Of a DNA stretch of 47,183 nt, positions 25,986-35,485 are shown in pieces. The DNA is taken from positions 1 through 47,183 of the forward strand of contig JAGBHX010000055.1 of NCBI GenBank assembly GCA_017935265.1, in the 5' to 3' direction. The notes beneath the pieces are model-generated. The model had not been told where the DNA came from. It made no database searches and saw only the letters and a program-made list of their open reading frames with translations. The translations under genes were made by a program, and so were the position numbers. This DNA is from Clostridia bacterium. Lineage in GTDB: Bacteria; Bacillota; Clostridia; Oscillospirales; Acutalibacteraceae. Each line of letters opens with the position of its first letter. Position 1 is the first letter of the stretch.

Positions 25986-27168
25986 TTTCGCTTTCCTCCT
26001 TCATAATGCGCTCCCATACGGGGGACATATCACGCAATCTGTTAACCACCTTGGGCAACTCTTCAATGATATAATCTGCTTCTTCCTCTGTGTTGAATTC
26101 ACTCAATGAAATTCTCAGCGAGCCGTGAGCAATTTCGTGAGGAAGACCGAGAGCAAGAAGTACGTGGCTGGGGTCAAGTGAGCCCGATGTGCAGGCTGAG
26201 CCTGATGAGCCGCAGATTCCTTTTAAATCAAGATACAAAAGAAGTGACTCACCCTCAATACCCTCAAAGCAGAAGCTTACGTTGCCGGGAAGTCGCGCAT
26301 CCCTGCCGCCGTTGAGCCTTGCACGGGGAACGGTGGGAAGAATACCGTCAATGATTTTATCTCTCAAGGAGCTGATATATGCTGAATTTTTGTCAAGCTC
26401 TGCACAGGCTTTTTTGAGCGCAGCAGCCATACCTGCAAGAGCAGGAATATTTTCAGTGCCGGGTCGCTTATTCTTTTCCTGTGCGCCGCCCTGCATAATG
26501 CCCATAAGTGAAATTCCCTTTTTGCAATAGAGGGCACCTACACCCTTTGGGCCGTGGAACTTGTGACCCGAAAGGGAGAGCATATCAATGTTCTGCTCTG
26601 CTACGTCAATTTTAACGTGACCCACAGCCTGAACAGCATCGGTGTGGAACAGCACGCCCTTATCACGGCAAACCTGACCGATTTCTTTAACCGGCTGGAT
26701 TGTGCCGATTTCATTGTTAGCATACATAATTGTAACAAGGCAGGTCTCGTCTTTAATAGCATTTCTGACCTGCTCGGGGGTAACATAACCGTCTTCACTC
26801 ACTTCAAGATACGTTACCTCGAAGCCTTCTTTTTCAAGCTTTTTGAGGGTGTGAAGAACTGCGTGATGCTCAAAAGCGGTTGAAATAATATGATTTTTAT
26901 TTTTGCGGCTGCCCAACCTTGCGGCATTGCGGATTGCCCAGTTGTCTGCCTCTGTTCCGCCTGAGGTGAAATAAATTTCATTCACATCGGCATTGAGGCA
27001 ATCAGCAACATCCTGCCTTGCGGCAAAAAGCACTTCGGCAGCCTCCTGACCGATGTGGTGGAGGCTTGAAGCGTTACCGTAAGCTGAGGACATACACTCC
27101 ACCATAGCCTTGACTGCTTCATCGCACATTGCGGTGGTGGCCGCATTATCTACATAAACTGTTTTCAT
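25972..27168 (-). CDS. nifS: Cysteine desulfurase (NifS/IscS)
   Basis: 398 residues. PLP enzyme of the class V aminotransferase fold: N-terminal Y-V-D-N-A-A-T-T, the cofactor-site S-G-G-T-E-A-D-N, H-T-D-A-V-Q, and PLP lysine K203 in S-G-H-K-F-H-G-P-K-G. The sulfur-carrying Cys is C326 in S-G-S-A-C-T-S-G. It removes sulfur from cysteine as a persulfide for IscU and, via relay or directly, for MnmA. First gene of the nifS-iscU-mnmA run, with a good sigma-A promoter and an inverted repeat at the start point that could be an operator. Confidence 0.96.
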   Translation of the reverse strand: MKTVYVDNAATTAMCDEAVKAMVECMSSAYGNASSLHHIGQEAAEVLFAARQDVADCLNADVNEIYFTSGGTEADNWAIRNAARLGSRKNKNHIISTAFEHHAVLHTLKKLEKEGFEVTYLEVSEDGYVTPEQVRNAIKDETCLVTIMYANNEIGTIQPVKEIGQVCRDKGVLFHTDAVQAVGHVKIDVAEQNIDMLSLSGHKFHGPKGVGALYCKKGISLMGIMQGGAQEKNKRPGTENIPALAGMAAALKKACAELDKNSAYISSLRDKIIDGILPTVPRARLNGGRDARLPGNVSFCFEGIEGESLLLYLDLKGICGSSGSACTSGSLDPSHVLLALGLPHEIAHGSLRISLSEFNTEEEADYIIEELPKVVNRLRDMSPVWERIMKEESENGLQ

Positions 27169-27194
27169 TATGATAATCGCCTGACTTTCATTTT

Positions 27195-27211
27195 CCTATC
27201 TCTATGGTAGG
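27195..27211. promoter_or_regulatory. Inverted repeat at the nifS start point, possible operator
   Basis: CCTATC-5-GGTAGG, one mismatch between half sites, lies just downstream of the -10 where transcription should begin. Position and dyad symmetry suggest a repressor site, perhaps for an Rrf2/IscR-type regulator, but no such gene is in the window. Confidence 0.4.
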
Positions 27212-27212
27212 T

Positions 27213-27241
27213 ATTATACAACACATAACTACCCGATTCAA
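27213..27241 (-). promoter_or_regulatory. Sigma-A promoter for nifS-iscU-mnmA
   Basis: Minus-strand -35 TTGAAT (27236-27241), 17-nt spacer, perfect -10 TATAAT (27213-27218). Confidence 0.7.
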
Positions 27242-27286
27242 TAGTTAACAATATAGAAAAGGCCGTATCGGGTAATATGTTTTTTG

Positions 27287-27988
27287 TTAGTCTTTCCTAA
27301 TTTTTGCAACAAGAGATATACTCTGCTCAATATCTTCAACGCCGAACACCGTCTGACCGTTCAACTGCCAGCCTTCAAAGTGGTAGCCGTCATCACAGTA
27401 AGCGCCCGCATTGGGCATATCGGCCGAGTCAAGAGTTGAGCCGACGGGAACGCGCACAGTGTCGATAACCTCACCGTCGGGAAGACGGAAATAAACATTG
27501 CAGTCCGTTCTGTTGCGAAGCACAATTTTTGATGCCGTCACCTGTGCAGGGTAGGTTTCCCTAACCTTGCCGTCATATGTTACCGTGGCATTCTTGAAGT
27601 TTGCCACATCATCATCTTTGATTTTATTGCCTTTGGCATCAACCAATTCCACATTGTCAAAGCTTACCACAACTCTGTCAGCAGATTTTGCAACCTCGCT
27701 GTCTTTGTCAACATTCAAGGTTACACTCACACCTGCAACGGCAAAAATTTCAGCGTCAAAGGTGTATTCTTTTTCTTTCTCTGTGGTGCTTTCGGTAGTG
27801 CTATCCTCTGTTTTATCACTGACTGCAGTACCGCTGTGGGTATGGCTGTTACCCGACTGGGCAGAAGAGGTGGTTGAAGTAACGGATGGCTCTGCAGCAT
27901 CATCGGTGTCCATTTTTTCATTGACATACATAACACCGACAGCACCCGCAACAGCAAGAGCCGCAAAAGCAGCAACAAACTTTTTCAT
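27287..27988 (-). CDS. Exported, anchored protein with InlB-type B-repeat
   Basis: 233 residues. A single N-terminal hydrophobic helix (about 4-21) is followed by an Asp/Ser/Thr-rich linker (about 25-70). A beta-rich middle domain follows, with an S-V-T-L-N-V strand and V-T-Y-D-G-K-V-R-E. Residues about 165-230 look like one Listeria-Bacteroides (InlB B) repeat: L-P-D-G-E-V-I-D-T, V-P-V-G-S-T-L, and the G-Y-H-F-E-G-W signature. Such repeats occur in surface proteins and mediate contacts. The start has AGAGGA and lies 13 nt after the M20 peptidase gene, so the two are co-transcribed. Function unknown. Confidence 0.75.
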   Translation of the reverse strand: MKKFVAAFAALAVAGAVGVMYVNEKMDTDDAAEPSVTSTTSSAQSGNSHTHSGTAVSDKTEDSTTESTTEKEKEYTFDAEIFAVAGVSVTLNVDKDSEVAKSADRVVVSFDNVELVDAKGNKIKDDDVANFKNATVTYDGKVRETYPAQVTASKIVLRNRTDCNVYFRLPDGEVIDTVRVPVGSTLDSADMPNAGAYCDDGYHFEGWQLNGQTVFGVEDIEQSISLVAKIRKD

Positions 27989-28001
27989 AGTCTAATCCTC
28001 T

Positions 28002-29477
28002 TTAGTTTTCCTTAGAAACCTGACGAATATACGATTTGAAGAATGATACACCGTCTTTAAGCACGGAAATGGGGCAACGCTCATTTGTGCCGTGAGAGGT
28101 GGCAATAATGTCAACAGAAAGGTTGAAGGGAGCAAAACGAAGAACGTTTTCACTGATTGCTTCATAGAAATAAGCGTCTGTTCCGCCCATAACAAGGTAA
28201 GGAACAACAGCAACAGCCTTGTCTGTATACATTGAGCCTGCAACTGTTTCAATAGCGTTGAAGGCTCTTGAATCTGTGGGTGAAAATCTTGAAGGCTCTT
28301 TTGCTCTGAGGCATTCGATTTCTGCGTCCTTATATCTGATTACCTTGCGCAGATGCTCTTCAACATCTTTTGATGTTTCACCGAAAATGGGACGGAAGTT
28401 AACGGTTGTGCTGGCTCTCTGGGGAAGAACGTTGGGAGCAGGGCTGCCCTCACACATTGTAACGGCAGTTACCGTGCGCACAAGGCAGGCGAGGAAAGGA
28501 ATTCTCTTGCCGAGGAATTTAATCAGCGGACCGAACATTTTATAGTTGCACATAAGCATACGTGCAGGGAAGGATGCTGTTCTGCCCACACGCTCAAGAA
28601 GAGTGTAGATAAAGGGAAGAAGCTTGATTTTGAACTGATTGTTTTCAATGTCAAGAATTGTGTTGGCAAGCTTACCGAGGCCGTTGTGGTCGGGGGCCTG
28701 TGAAGAATGGCCGCCCTTATCGGTAACAGTAATCTTGAAATCGCAATAGCCTTTTTCGGCCATACCGATAGCAAGGATATTTGTTTTAATTATGCCTTTG
28801 AGGTCAACAGAGATAATTGCACCGCCCTCGTCAAGAGCACTGTCGAGGTGAATGCCTCTGCTTTTAAGTGTTTCAACAATGGCACTTGCGCCGGGGTCCT
28901 GAGCGCAAACAACCTCTTCGTTATGGCCGAAGCAGAGGTAAACATCTCTTTCGGGGCGGAAGCCCTCTTCAAGAAGAGTTTCAACTGCCTCCATAACGCA
29001 GATAAGGTGGTTTTTCATATCAACAGTTCCGCGGCCCCAGATGTATTCACCGTCGTTATAGCCTTCAAAGGGATCGTGCTTCCAGTCACCCTCTGTGCCT
29101 GCAGTAACGGGAACAACGTCCTGATGTGCAAGAAGTGCCATAGGCTCAAGGTCGGGGTTTTCGCCCTCCCATCTGAACACAAGGCTTGCGGCAGAAATAA
29201 CCTCTTTTTTGAGGTTTTTATGAATCAAGGGGTATGCTTCTTCAAGAAAAGCGTGGAACTTCTCAAACTCTGACCAATCAGTCAATGTGGGGTCATCGTG
29301 TGAAACGGTTTTGCACTGAATGGCTTTTGAAAGGTTTTTCTGAACACGCTCAAAGTCAACCTTTTCTTCAGCAACTTCGGGGCGCTCTTTCTTTTCGGGA
29401 ACGAATTTTGCGGCTCTGATTGCAGTAATAATAATCAAAAGTGCAATCACAGCGAGAACAATATACAATACTTCCAT
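28002..29477 (-). CDS. M20-family zinc peptidase with N-terminal membrane anchor
   Basis: 491 residues. A transmembrane segment at 1-22 is followed by the M20 catalytic fold. Metal and catalytic residues: A-H-Q-D-V-V-P-V, G-R-G-T-V-D-M-K-N, H-N-E-E-V, the L-D-E-G-G stretch and, near the end, T-S-H-G-T-N-E-R-C-P. The overall layout with an N-terminal anchor resembles the CPS1/PM20D1 branch (carboxypeptidase S-like, N-acyl amino acid hydrolase). The dimerisation domain lies in the middle (K-G-G-H-S-S-Q). Start ATG 29477 has AAAGGAG. Substrate, dipeptide or N-acyl amino acid, not determined. Confidence 0.88.
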   Translation of the reverse strand: MEVLYIVLAVIALLIIITAIRAAKFVPEKKERPEVAEEKVDFERVQKNLSKAIQCKTVSHDDPTLTDWSEFEKFHAFLEEAYPLIHKNLKKEVISAASLVFRWEGENPDLEPMALLAHQDVVPVTAGTEGDWKHDPFEGYNDGEYIWGRGTVDMKNHLICVMEAVETLLEEGFRPERDVYLCFGHNEEVVCAQDPGASAIVETLKSRGIHLDSALDEGGAIISVDLKGIIKTNILAIGMAEKGYCDFKITVTDKGGHSSQAPDHNGLGKLANTILDIENNQFKIKLLPFIYTLLERVGRTASFPARMLMCNYKMFGPLIKFLGKRIPFLACLVRTVTAVTMCEGSPAPNVLPQRASTTVNFRPIFGETSKDVEEHLRKVIRYKDAEIECLRAKEPSRFSPTDSRAFNAIETVAGSMYTDKAVAVVPYLVMGGTDAYFYEAISENVLRFAPFNLSVDIIATSHGTNERCPISVLKDGVSFFKSYIRQVSKEN

Positions 29478-29512
29478 AATCTTACTCCTTTTGTTAACAT
29501 TTTAACTAATCT

Positions 29513-29541
29513 ATTATACACTTATGTTCATAATAAATCAA
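29513..29541 (-). promoter_or_regulatory. Sigma-A promoter for the M20 peptidase operon
   Basis: Minus-strand -35 TTGATT (29536-29541), 17-nt spacer, perfect -10 TATAAT (29513-29518). The -35 lies 8 nt past the polC stop codon, and no terminator separates them, so polC read-through is possible. Confidence 0.7.
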
Positions 29542-29548
29542 GGTTAAA

Positions 29549-32500
29549 TTAAAATCCGAACAGGCTCATCTGTGCACTTTCGGGCAAGCCCTTTAATGCG
29601 CCTGCATTTCTGAGAGTTTCAATAACAGACTTGCTGACACCTGCGCGTTGCTGAAGCTCCTCAATTGAAGCAAACTCGCCCTGACCGTCATTCCTTGCTT
29701 CGGCAAGGGCTTTGGCGGCGCTTTCACCCGTGCCTGCCATTGACAGGAACGGAAGTCGGATTTTGCCGTCTTCAATTTTGTAAACGGATGCTTCTGATTT
29801 GTAGATGTCAACGGGAAGAAATTCAACTCCGCGTGCCATCATTTCATTAACAACCTGCATTGCAACATACATATTTTCTTCCTTGGCTGTGGCTTCATTG
29901 CCCTTTGCCTTGATTTCGTCCATAACGGCTTTAACAGCCTTTCTGCCGTTCATAATTGCAACGGTGTCAAGGTCTTCACCGCGGACGGTCATATACGTTG
30001 CATAATACTCCTTGGGATAGTAAATCTTATACCACGCAAGGCGCATTGCGGCAATAACATAGGCCGCGGCGTGAGCCTTGGGGAACATATATTTGATTTT
30101 CATACAGGAGTCAATATACCATTGGGGAACACCGTGCTCTTTCATAGCGTTGAAATGAACATCGGTCAGCAGCTTCGTGGCATTACCCTTACGGACAATT
30201 TCCATAATTTTAAATGCCATATCCGGTTCAAGACCCTTGTGCATAAGGTAAACCATAATGCTGTCACGGGTACCGATAACGTCAGAAATGGTACAGGTTC
30301 CGTTTTTAATCAAATCCTGAGCGTTGCCCAGCCAAACGTCAGTACCGTGGGAAAGACCTGAAATCTGAAGCATATCGGAAAAATTCTTTGGCTTTGCGTC
30401 AAGAAGCATCTGACGGACAAACGGTGTGCCAAGCTCGGGGAGTGACAGTGTTCCCGTTTCGCAGTCAATTTCTTCTGCCGTTACACCCAAAGGCTCGGGA
30501 GTAGTGAGAAGCCGATACACCTTCGGGTCACAGACATCGGCATCCATAACCGAAATTCCCGTTGCATCTTCAAGATGTTTATAAATCGTGGGCACATCGT
30601 GACCAAGGTTATCAAGCTTGAGAATTGTATCGTGCAAAGCGTGGAAATCAAAGTGGGTCGTGCGAAGTCCCTTATCCGCATCGTCTGCCGGGTGCTGAAT
30701 GGGAGTGAAGTCCTCGGCCTCCATATCACCGGGAACAACAACCATACCGCCCGGGTGCTGACCTGTTGTTCTCTTAACACCCACACAGCCTCTGGTGAGT
30801 CTGTCTTCTTCTGCGCGGTGAAGGGTCTTGCCCTTATCATCAAGCCATTTTTTAACAAAGCCGTAAGCTGTTTTGTCGGCAAGAGTACCGATTGTGCCCG
30901 CCTTGAAGGTGTGAGTAATTCCGAAAAGAGTTTCGGTGTAGCGGTGAGCGTAAAACTGATATTCACCGCTGAAGTTAAGGTCGATATCGGGCTGCTTGTC
31001 ACCCTTGAAGCCAAGGAAGGTTTCAAAGGGAATATCGTGACCCTCACGAATCATAAGCACGTCACAGGCGGGGCAATTCTTTGGCGGCAGGTCGAAGCCT
31101 GAGCCTACACTGCCGTCGGTGAAAAACTCACTGTGCTTGCATTTGGGGCAAACATAGTGTGGCGGCAAGGGGTTAACCTCAGAAATACCTGCCGCGTGAG
31201 CAACGAAGGACGAGCCTACACTTCCTCGTGAGCCAACATAGTAGCCGTGCTCTTCGGAGTTGTGAACCAGCTTCTGTGCAATCATATAAAGAACACCGAA
31301 GCCGTTGGAAATGATTGATTTCAGCTCTTTGTCAAGTCGGTTGCTGATAAGCTCAGGCAACGGGTCGCCGTACTGAGCCTTTGTTCTGCGCCAGCAGATT
31401 TCCGTCAGCTCTTCGTCTGCGCCCTCAATCGACGGCGGAAATGTTCCGTAAGGAATCGGGCGGATTCTTTCGCACATATCTGCAATTTTGTTGGGGTTGG
31501 TGATAACCACTTCTTTTGCAGTTTCTTCTCCCAGGTAAGAAAATTCATCAAGCATTTCCTGAGTTGTGCGCAAGAACAGGGGCGCTTGCTGTGAAGCATC
31601 CTGGAAGCCCTGACCGGCCATAAGTATTTCACGGAAAATTGCATCGCCTTTATCAAGAAAATGAACGTCGCCCGTCGCAACAACAGGCTTGCCCAATTTA
31701 TCGGCAATGGCAATAATTTTGCGGTTAATTTTTTCAATATCGGCAACACTCGTTATGTCAGCATATTCTTCACGCTGACTTCTTATCATAAAGTCATTGT
31801 TGCCGTTTGGCTGAATTTCAAGATAATCATAAAACTCAGCAATTTCCATTATTCTTTCTTCGCTTTCGCCAAAGACAATGGCTCTGTAAAGCTCGCCTGC
31901 CTCACAGGCACTGCCCACAAGAATACCCTCGCGGTGCTCCATGAGCATACTTTTGGGGATTCGGGGCCGTCTTTTGTAAAACTGCAAATTAGATGCAGTT
32001 ATAAGCTTATAAAGATTTTTAAGTCCTACATTGTTTTTGGCAATGAGAATCTGATGATACGTGTTTTTGATTTCTTTGGGGTCAATCCCCTCTTCTTTTG
32101 TGTCGTCAACAAAATAACCCTCCATACCGTAGAGGATTTTGATGCCTGCCTTGTCGGCCGTGTTCATTGCCTCGGGAAAAGCCTGAACAACGCCGTGGTC
32201 GGTTATGGCGATAGCCTTGTGTCCCCACTTTGCCGCACGGGACACCAAATCTTTAGCGCTTGTCATACCGTCCATTGACGACATATTGGTATGAAGATGA
32301 AGCTCAACACGCTTTTCCGGGGCGTCATCTTTTCTCGTTTCCAGCTTATCAATGAGAGTGACCGCCTTGGTGTCAATAACATAACAGCGCATATACGGGT
32401 CGTGGGTAACAAAGCCGCGAAGAAGAACTGTTACACCGTCCTTCATCTTTTCAATGAGCTCTTTGCAAATTGCTTTTTCACCAAAAATCTTGGCTGAATA

Positions 32501-33298
32501 TGACGAGGTGTAATCCGTAAAGTTGAACGAAATTATGTTCTTTTTGCCGTCGCGTGTTTCTCTTGCTTCAAAGCCGAAAACATCACCCCATACAACGACC
32601 GTTCCGTCTTCCGGGCTCACCTCGGCAATGGGCTTGGGTTTAACCTTGATAAGATTTCCGAAAATCGGCTTTGCATTTGAAAGAGAAATGGGCAAATCGT
32701 CAAAAGTCTTTTCGGCCGGCTTCTTAGGTGCATCTGCCTTAGGCTTCTCTGCAGGTAGCTTAACCTTGGCATTCTCCTGCTGCTGGAGCTTTTCAAGGGC
32801 CTGCTTTTCGTCAACCTCCGCGCTTTGAGAAGAAGACTCAATCTGCACTCTGACTGCCTTTGAAAACTTTTGGCGAACTGTTTTTACAATATACTCCTCA
32901 ACACCCAACTGAGTGAGAATGTCCTTACCGTTGCGCTTGAGAAGAATTTTTATATTATCACCGAGCAATACATACTCTGCATTTTCAAGAAACGAGCTTC
33001 CTGCACTGAAGGTATCCTTCAGGTCGGTTGCAAGCACAGGCAACCATCCCTCACCAAACAGCTCAGCGTCAAAATAATATTCCGCTTTGATTTCATTAAG
33101 GCTCATAAACGCTTTTATCTGCGACACAGCACGGTCAAATTCCTTTTTTGAAATAAAGCGGCTGAACCGTACAACCATTGAGATTGTACGGTCTTCAAGG
33201 GTTGCGTTTATTGTGGCAACCTGTGCATCTTCAAATTTTGCATATAAATTTTTATCAAGGCACTCGCCGAAGAGCGATAAAAATTTAACGTCCTGCAT
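29549..33298 (-). CDS. polC: DNA polymerase III alpha subunit, PolC type, without the internal exonuclease domain
   Basis: 1249 residues against about 1430 for B. subtilis PolC. Order: N-terminal domain, OB fold (about 225-320), PHP domain from H334 (E-L-H-L-H), zinc-binding C-P-K-C...C-P-A-C, palm catalytic Asps in P-D-I-D-L-N-F-S-G and K-L-D-N-L-G-H, fingers, and HhH. A C-terminal clamp-binding motif Q-M-S-L-F is present. In classical PolC the DEDD 3'-5' exonuclease is inserted in PHP between the Y-G-M-E strand and the Y-H-x-x-L-L-A-x-N strand. Here residues 399 and 414 are joined by about 14 residues, and no F-D-x-E-T-T-G motif exists anywhere. Last gene of the pyrH-to-polC run, 13 nt after ispG. 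Confidence 0.96.
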   Translation of the reverse strand: MQDVKFLSLFGECLDKNLYAKFEDAQVATINATLEDRTISMVVRFSRFISKKEFDRAVSQIKAFMSLNEIKAEYYFDAELFGEGWLPVLATDLKDTFSAGSSFLENAEYVLLGDNIKILLKRNGKDILTQLGVEEYIVKTVRQKFSKAVRVQIESSSQSAEVDEKQALEKLQQQENAKVKLPAEKPKADAPKKPAEKTFDDLPISLSNAKPIFGNLIKVKPKPIAEVSPEDGTVVVWGDVFGFEARETRDGKKNIISFNFTDYTSSYSAKIFGEKAICKELIEKMKDGVTVLLRGFVTHDPYMRCYVIDTKAVTLIDKLETRKDDAPEKRVELHLHTNMSSMDGMTSAKDLVSRAAKWGHKAIAITDHGVVQAFPEAMNTADKAGIKILYGMEGYFVDDTKEEGIDPKEIKNTYHQILIAKNNVGLKNLYKLITASNLQFYKRRPRIPKSMLMEHREGILVGSACEAGELYRAIVFGESEERIMEIAEFYDYLEIQPNGNNDFMIRSQREEYADITSVADIEKINRKIIAIADKLGKPVVATGDVHFLDKGDAIFREILMAGQGFQDASQQAPLFLRTTQEMLDEFSYLGEETAKEVVITNPNKIADMCERIRPIPYGTFPPSIEGADEELTEICWRRTKAQYGDPLPELISNRLDKELKSIISNGFGVLYMIAQKLVHNSEEHGYYVGSRGSVGSSFVAHAAGISEVNPLPPHYVCPKCKHSEFFTDGSVGSGFDLPPKNCPACDVLMIREGHDIPFETFLGFKGDKQPDIDLNFSGEYQFYAHRYTETLFGITHTFKAGTIGTLADKTAYGFVKKWLDDKGKTLHRAEEDRLTRGCVGVKRTTGQHPGGMVVVPGDMEAEDFTPIQHPADDADKGLRTTHFDFHALHDTILKLDNLGHDVPTIYKHLEDATGISVMDADVCDPKVYRLLTTPEPLGVTAEEIDCETGTLSLPELGTPFVRQMLLDAKPKNFSDMLQISGLSHGTDVWLGNAQDLIKNGTCTISDVIGTRDSIMVYLMHKGLEPDMAFKIMEIVRKGNATKLLTDVHFNAMKEHGVPQWYIDSCMKIKYMFPKAHAAAYVIAAMRLAWYKIYYPKEYYATYMTVRGEDLDTVAIMNGRKAVKAVMDEIKAKGNEATAKEENMYVAMQVVNEMMARGVEFLPVDIYKSEASVYKIEDGKIRLPFLSMAGTGESAAKALAEARNDGQGEFASIEELQQRAGVSKSVIETLRNAGALKGLPESAQMSLFGF

Positions 33299-33311
33299 AA
33301 TATTTCCTCAT

Positions 33312-34361
33312 TTATAATTTATCTATTTCCTCAAGAAGTGCCGATACGATTTCATTTTCGGGCACTTTTCTTAAAATTTCGCCTTTTTTAAAGAGCATTC
33401 CGCATCCGTCACCGCCGGCAACACCGATGTCGGCCTCTCTTGCTTCACCGGGTCCGTTGACAATGCAGCCCATAACCGCAACCTTAATAGGCTTTTCGCA
33501 GCTTTCAAGGGCAGCTTCAACCTCATTGGCAAGGCCGATAAGGTCAATTTTTGTTCTTCCGCAGGTGGGGCAGGCAACAATCTGCACCGCATTCTTTTTG
33601 AGTCCGATTGCTTTGAGAATATCAAAGCCTGCAGAAATTTCTTTAACAGGGTCATCAGTCAGAGATACGCGGATAGTGTCGCCTATTCCTCTTAAAAGGA
33701 GCGAGCCGATACCTACGCTTGATTTGACAATACCCATTCTTGAAGTGCCGGCCTCAGTAACACCAAGATGCAAGGGATAATCGCACCTTTCGCTTGCAAG
33801 AGTATAAGCATTGACCATATTTTCAACGTCAGAGGACTTGATTGAAATTACAATATCGTCAAAGTCAAATTTATTAAGTAATGATGCGTGATACATTGCA
33901 CTTTCCACCAAGGCTTCGGGTGTGGGTGCACCGTATTTCGCAAGAATTTCTTTTTCAACAGAGCCTGAGTTAACACCGATACGGATAGGTATATTTTTCT
34001 GCTTGCATATATCTGCAACAGCTTTCACTCTGTCGTCAGAGCCGATATTACCGGGGTTGATGCGGATTTTGTCAACTCCCGCCTCAGCACATTCAAGAGC
34101 AAGGCGATAGTCAAAGTGAATATCCGCAACAACGGGAATTGAAAGATTTTCTTTAAGTGCCGCAATAAGCTTAACTGCGTTTTTGTCGGGCACGGCGCTT
34201 CTGATAATCTGACATCCCGCCTTCTGTAATTCAAGAGCCTGCTTAACACCTGCTTCAATATCCTCCGCAGGCTTATTGAGCATTGACTGAACGCTGACGG
34301 GTGCACCGCCGCCGATTAAAACATTGCCAACTTTAACCTGTCTTGTGATTTTTCTTTCCAT
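33312..34361 (-). CDS. ispG: 4-hydroxy-3-methylbut-2-enyl diphosphate synthase IspG (GcpE)
   Basis: 349 residues. N-terminal TIM barrel (V-Q-S-M-L-N-K, A-D-I-H-F-D-Y, R-I-N-P-G-N-I-G) and C-terminal 4Fe-4S domain with cysteines in A-C-P-T-C-G-R and M-G-C-I-V-N-G-P-G-E. It catalyses the reductive ring opening of MEcPP, the penultimate MEP step. AGGTGG, used as ribosome site, lies in the last codons of rseP, 3 nt upstream. Together with dxr and uppS it links isoprenoid precursor and carrier-lipid supply in one operon. Confidence 0.96.
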   Translation of the reverse strand: MERKITRQVKVGNVLIGGGAPVSVQSMLNKPAEDIEAGVKQALELQKAGCQIIRSAVPDKNAVKLIAALKENLSIPVVADIHFDYRLALECAEAGVDKIRINPGNIGSDDRVKAVADICKQKNIPIRIGVNSGSVEKEILAKYGAPTPEALVESAMYHASLLNKFDFDDIVISIKSSDVENMVNAYTLASERCDYPLHLGVTEAGTSRMGIVKSSVGIGSLLLRGIGDTIRVSLTDDPVKEISAGFDILKAIGLKKNAVQIVACPTCGRTKIDLIGLANEVEAALESCEKPIKVAVMGCIVNGPGEAREADIGVAGGDGCGMLFKKGEILRKVPENEIVSALLEEIDKL

Positions 34362-34364
34362 AAT

Positions 34365-35444
34365 TTAACCACCTGTCACTAAAACCCAGATATCCTTGAA
34401 GCAGATAAACACCATAAAAGTCAGCAACAACGCCATACCTACGCCGTGAATAATTGCTTCATATTTCGGGTTAACGGGTTTTCTTAAAATAAGCTCGATA
34501 AACAGGAACAACAATCTGCCGCCGTCAAGGGCAGGAATGGGTAAAAGATTAAAAATACCGATGTTGATGGTGATAAGCGCCATCATTCTGAAAAGAGCTG
34601 TGTAGTCTGCCGCCTTTTTTGATGCTTCGGCAGTTTGTGAAACAACATCAACAACACCGATAGGACCCGAAACATCCTTGATTGAATATTTACCCGTAAT
34701 CATATCAAAAAGGCTGAGGTATACCATTCGGCAGATTGACACCGACTGTTTGAAGGTGTCTTTTAAAATAGTTAACGGGGTTGTTTCAACACCAACAATC
34801 ACAGTATTCTGAAGCACACTTGTTTTAACACTGTCAAGCACAACCTCTTTGCCCTCGCGCTCAACAATTGCACTGAAAGCTCCGTCACCGTCAAAATCTC
34901 TTGATGCCAGATAAAATATGTCCTCATAATAAAAAACATTTTTTCCGTCAATCTTTTTGAATTTATCTCCTGTTTTAAGGCCTTCAAATTCTTTGAGCTT
35001 TTCAATTTCCTTGCTTTCAGAAGAAACGGGAACATTGAAATAGTTGATATAATTGGTCGCGGAAAGCTTATCGCTGTTAACTGTGAGAATGCAGCCGACA
35101 ATAATCAATCCGAGCAAAATATTTATTATTGCACCCGCGGCAACAATAATAATTCTCTGCCAGCAGGGCTTATTGTTAAAAGCGCGCTCGTCGTCACTTT
35201 TTTCATCCTCACCCTCCATACTGACATATCCGCCCACGGGCAGAAGACGCCAGGAATAAGTGGTGTCACCCTTTTTGCGGCTGAGAAGCTTTGGCCCCAT
35301 TCCCATTGAAAACTCATTCACCTTAACCTTGAAAAGCTTCGCAAAGAAAAAATGACCTGCCTCGTGAACCATTATAATAATGCCGAAGAAAAGAATTGCA
35401 ACAAGAATTGTCCATTTGCTTGCAATCATTTCAAGAAATTCCAA
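34365..35444 (-). CDS. rseP: Site-2 intramembrane zinc metalloprotease RseP/RasP
   Basis: 359 residues from a TTG start with AGAGGTGA 7 nt before it. Zinc motif H-E-A-G-H in the first transmembrane helix, a PDZ domain in the middle (about 120-200, G-L-K-T-G-D-K-F), and the third metal ligand in N-L-L-P-I-P-A-L-D-G-G near the C-terminus. It cuts transmembrane anti-sigma factors and signal-peptide remnants. Gap to dxr is 41 nt and to ispG 3 nt. This position between dxr and ispG/polC is the standard Firmicute arrangement. Confidence 0.95.
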   Translation of the reverse strand: MEFLEMIASKWTILVAILFFGIIIMVHEAGHFFFAKLFKVKVNEFSMGMGPKLLSRKKGDTTYSWRLLPVGGYVSMEGEDEKSDDERAFNNKPCWQRIIIVAAGAIINILLGLIIVGCILTVNSDKLSATNYINYFNVPVSSESKEIEKLKEFEGLKTGDKFKKIDGKNVFYYEDIFYLASRDFDGDGAFSAIVEREGKEVVLDSVKTSVLQNTVIVGVETTPLTILKDTFKQSVSICRMVYLSLFDMITGKYSIKDVSGPIGVVDVVSQTAEASKKAADYTALFRMMALITINIGIFNLLPIPALDGGRLLFLFIELILRKPVNPKYEAIIHGVGMALLLTFMVFICFKDIWVLVTGG

Positions 35445-35485
35445 ATCAGACTCACCTCTGAGAAAGTTTATGTAAAATCAAGAGA

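Noticed and set aside
31661..32278. 205-codon open frame antisense to polC
   Set aside because: Shadow of polC; composition is low-complexity Phe/Asn/Lys and there is no start signal.
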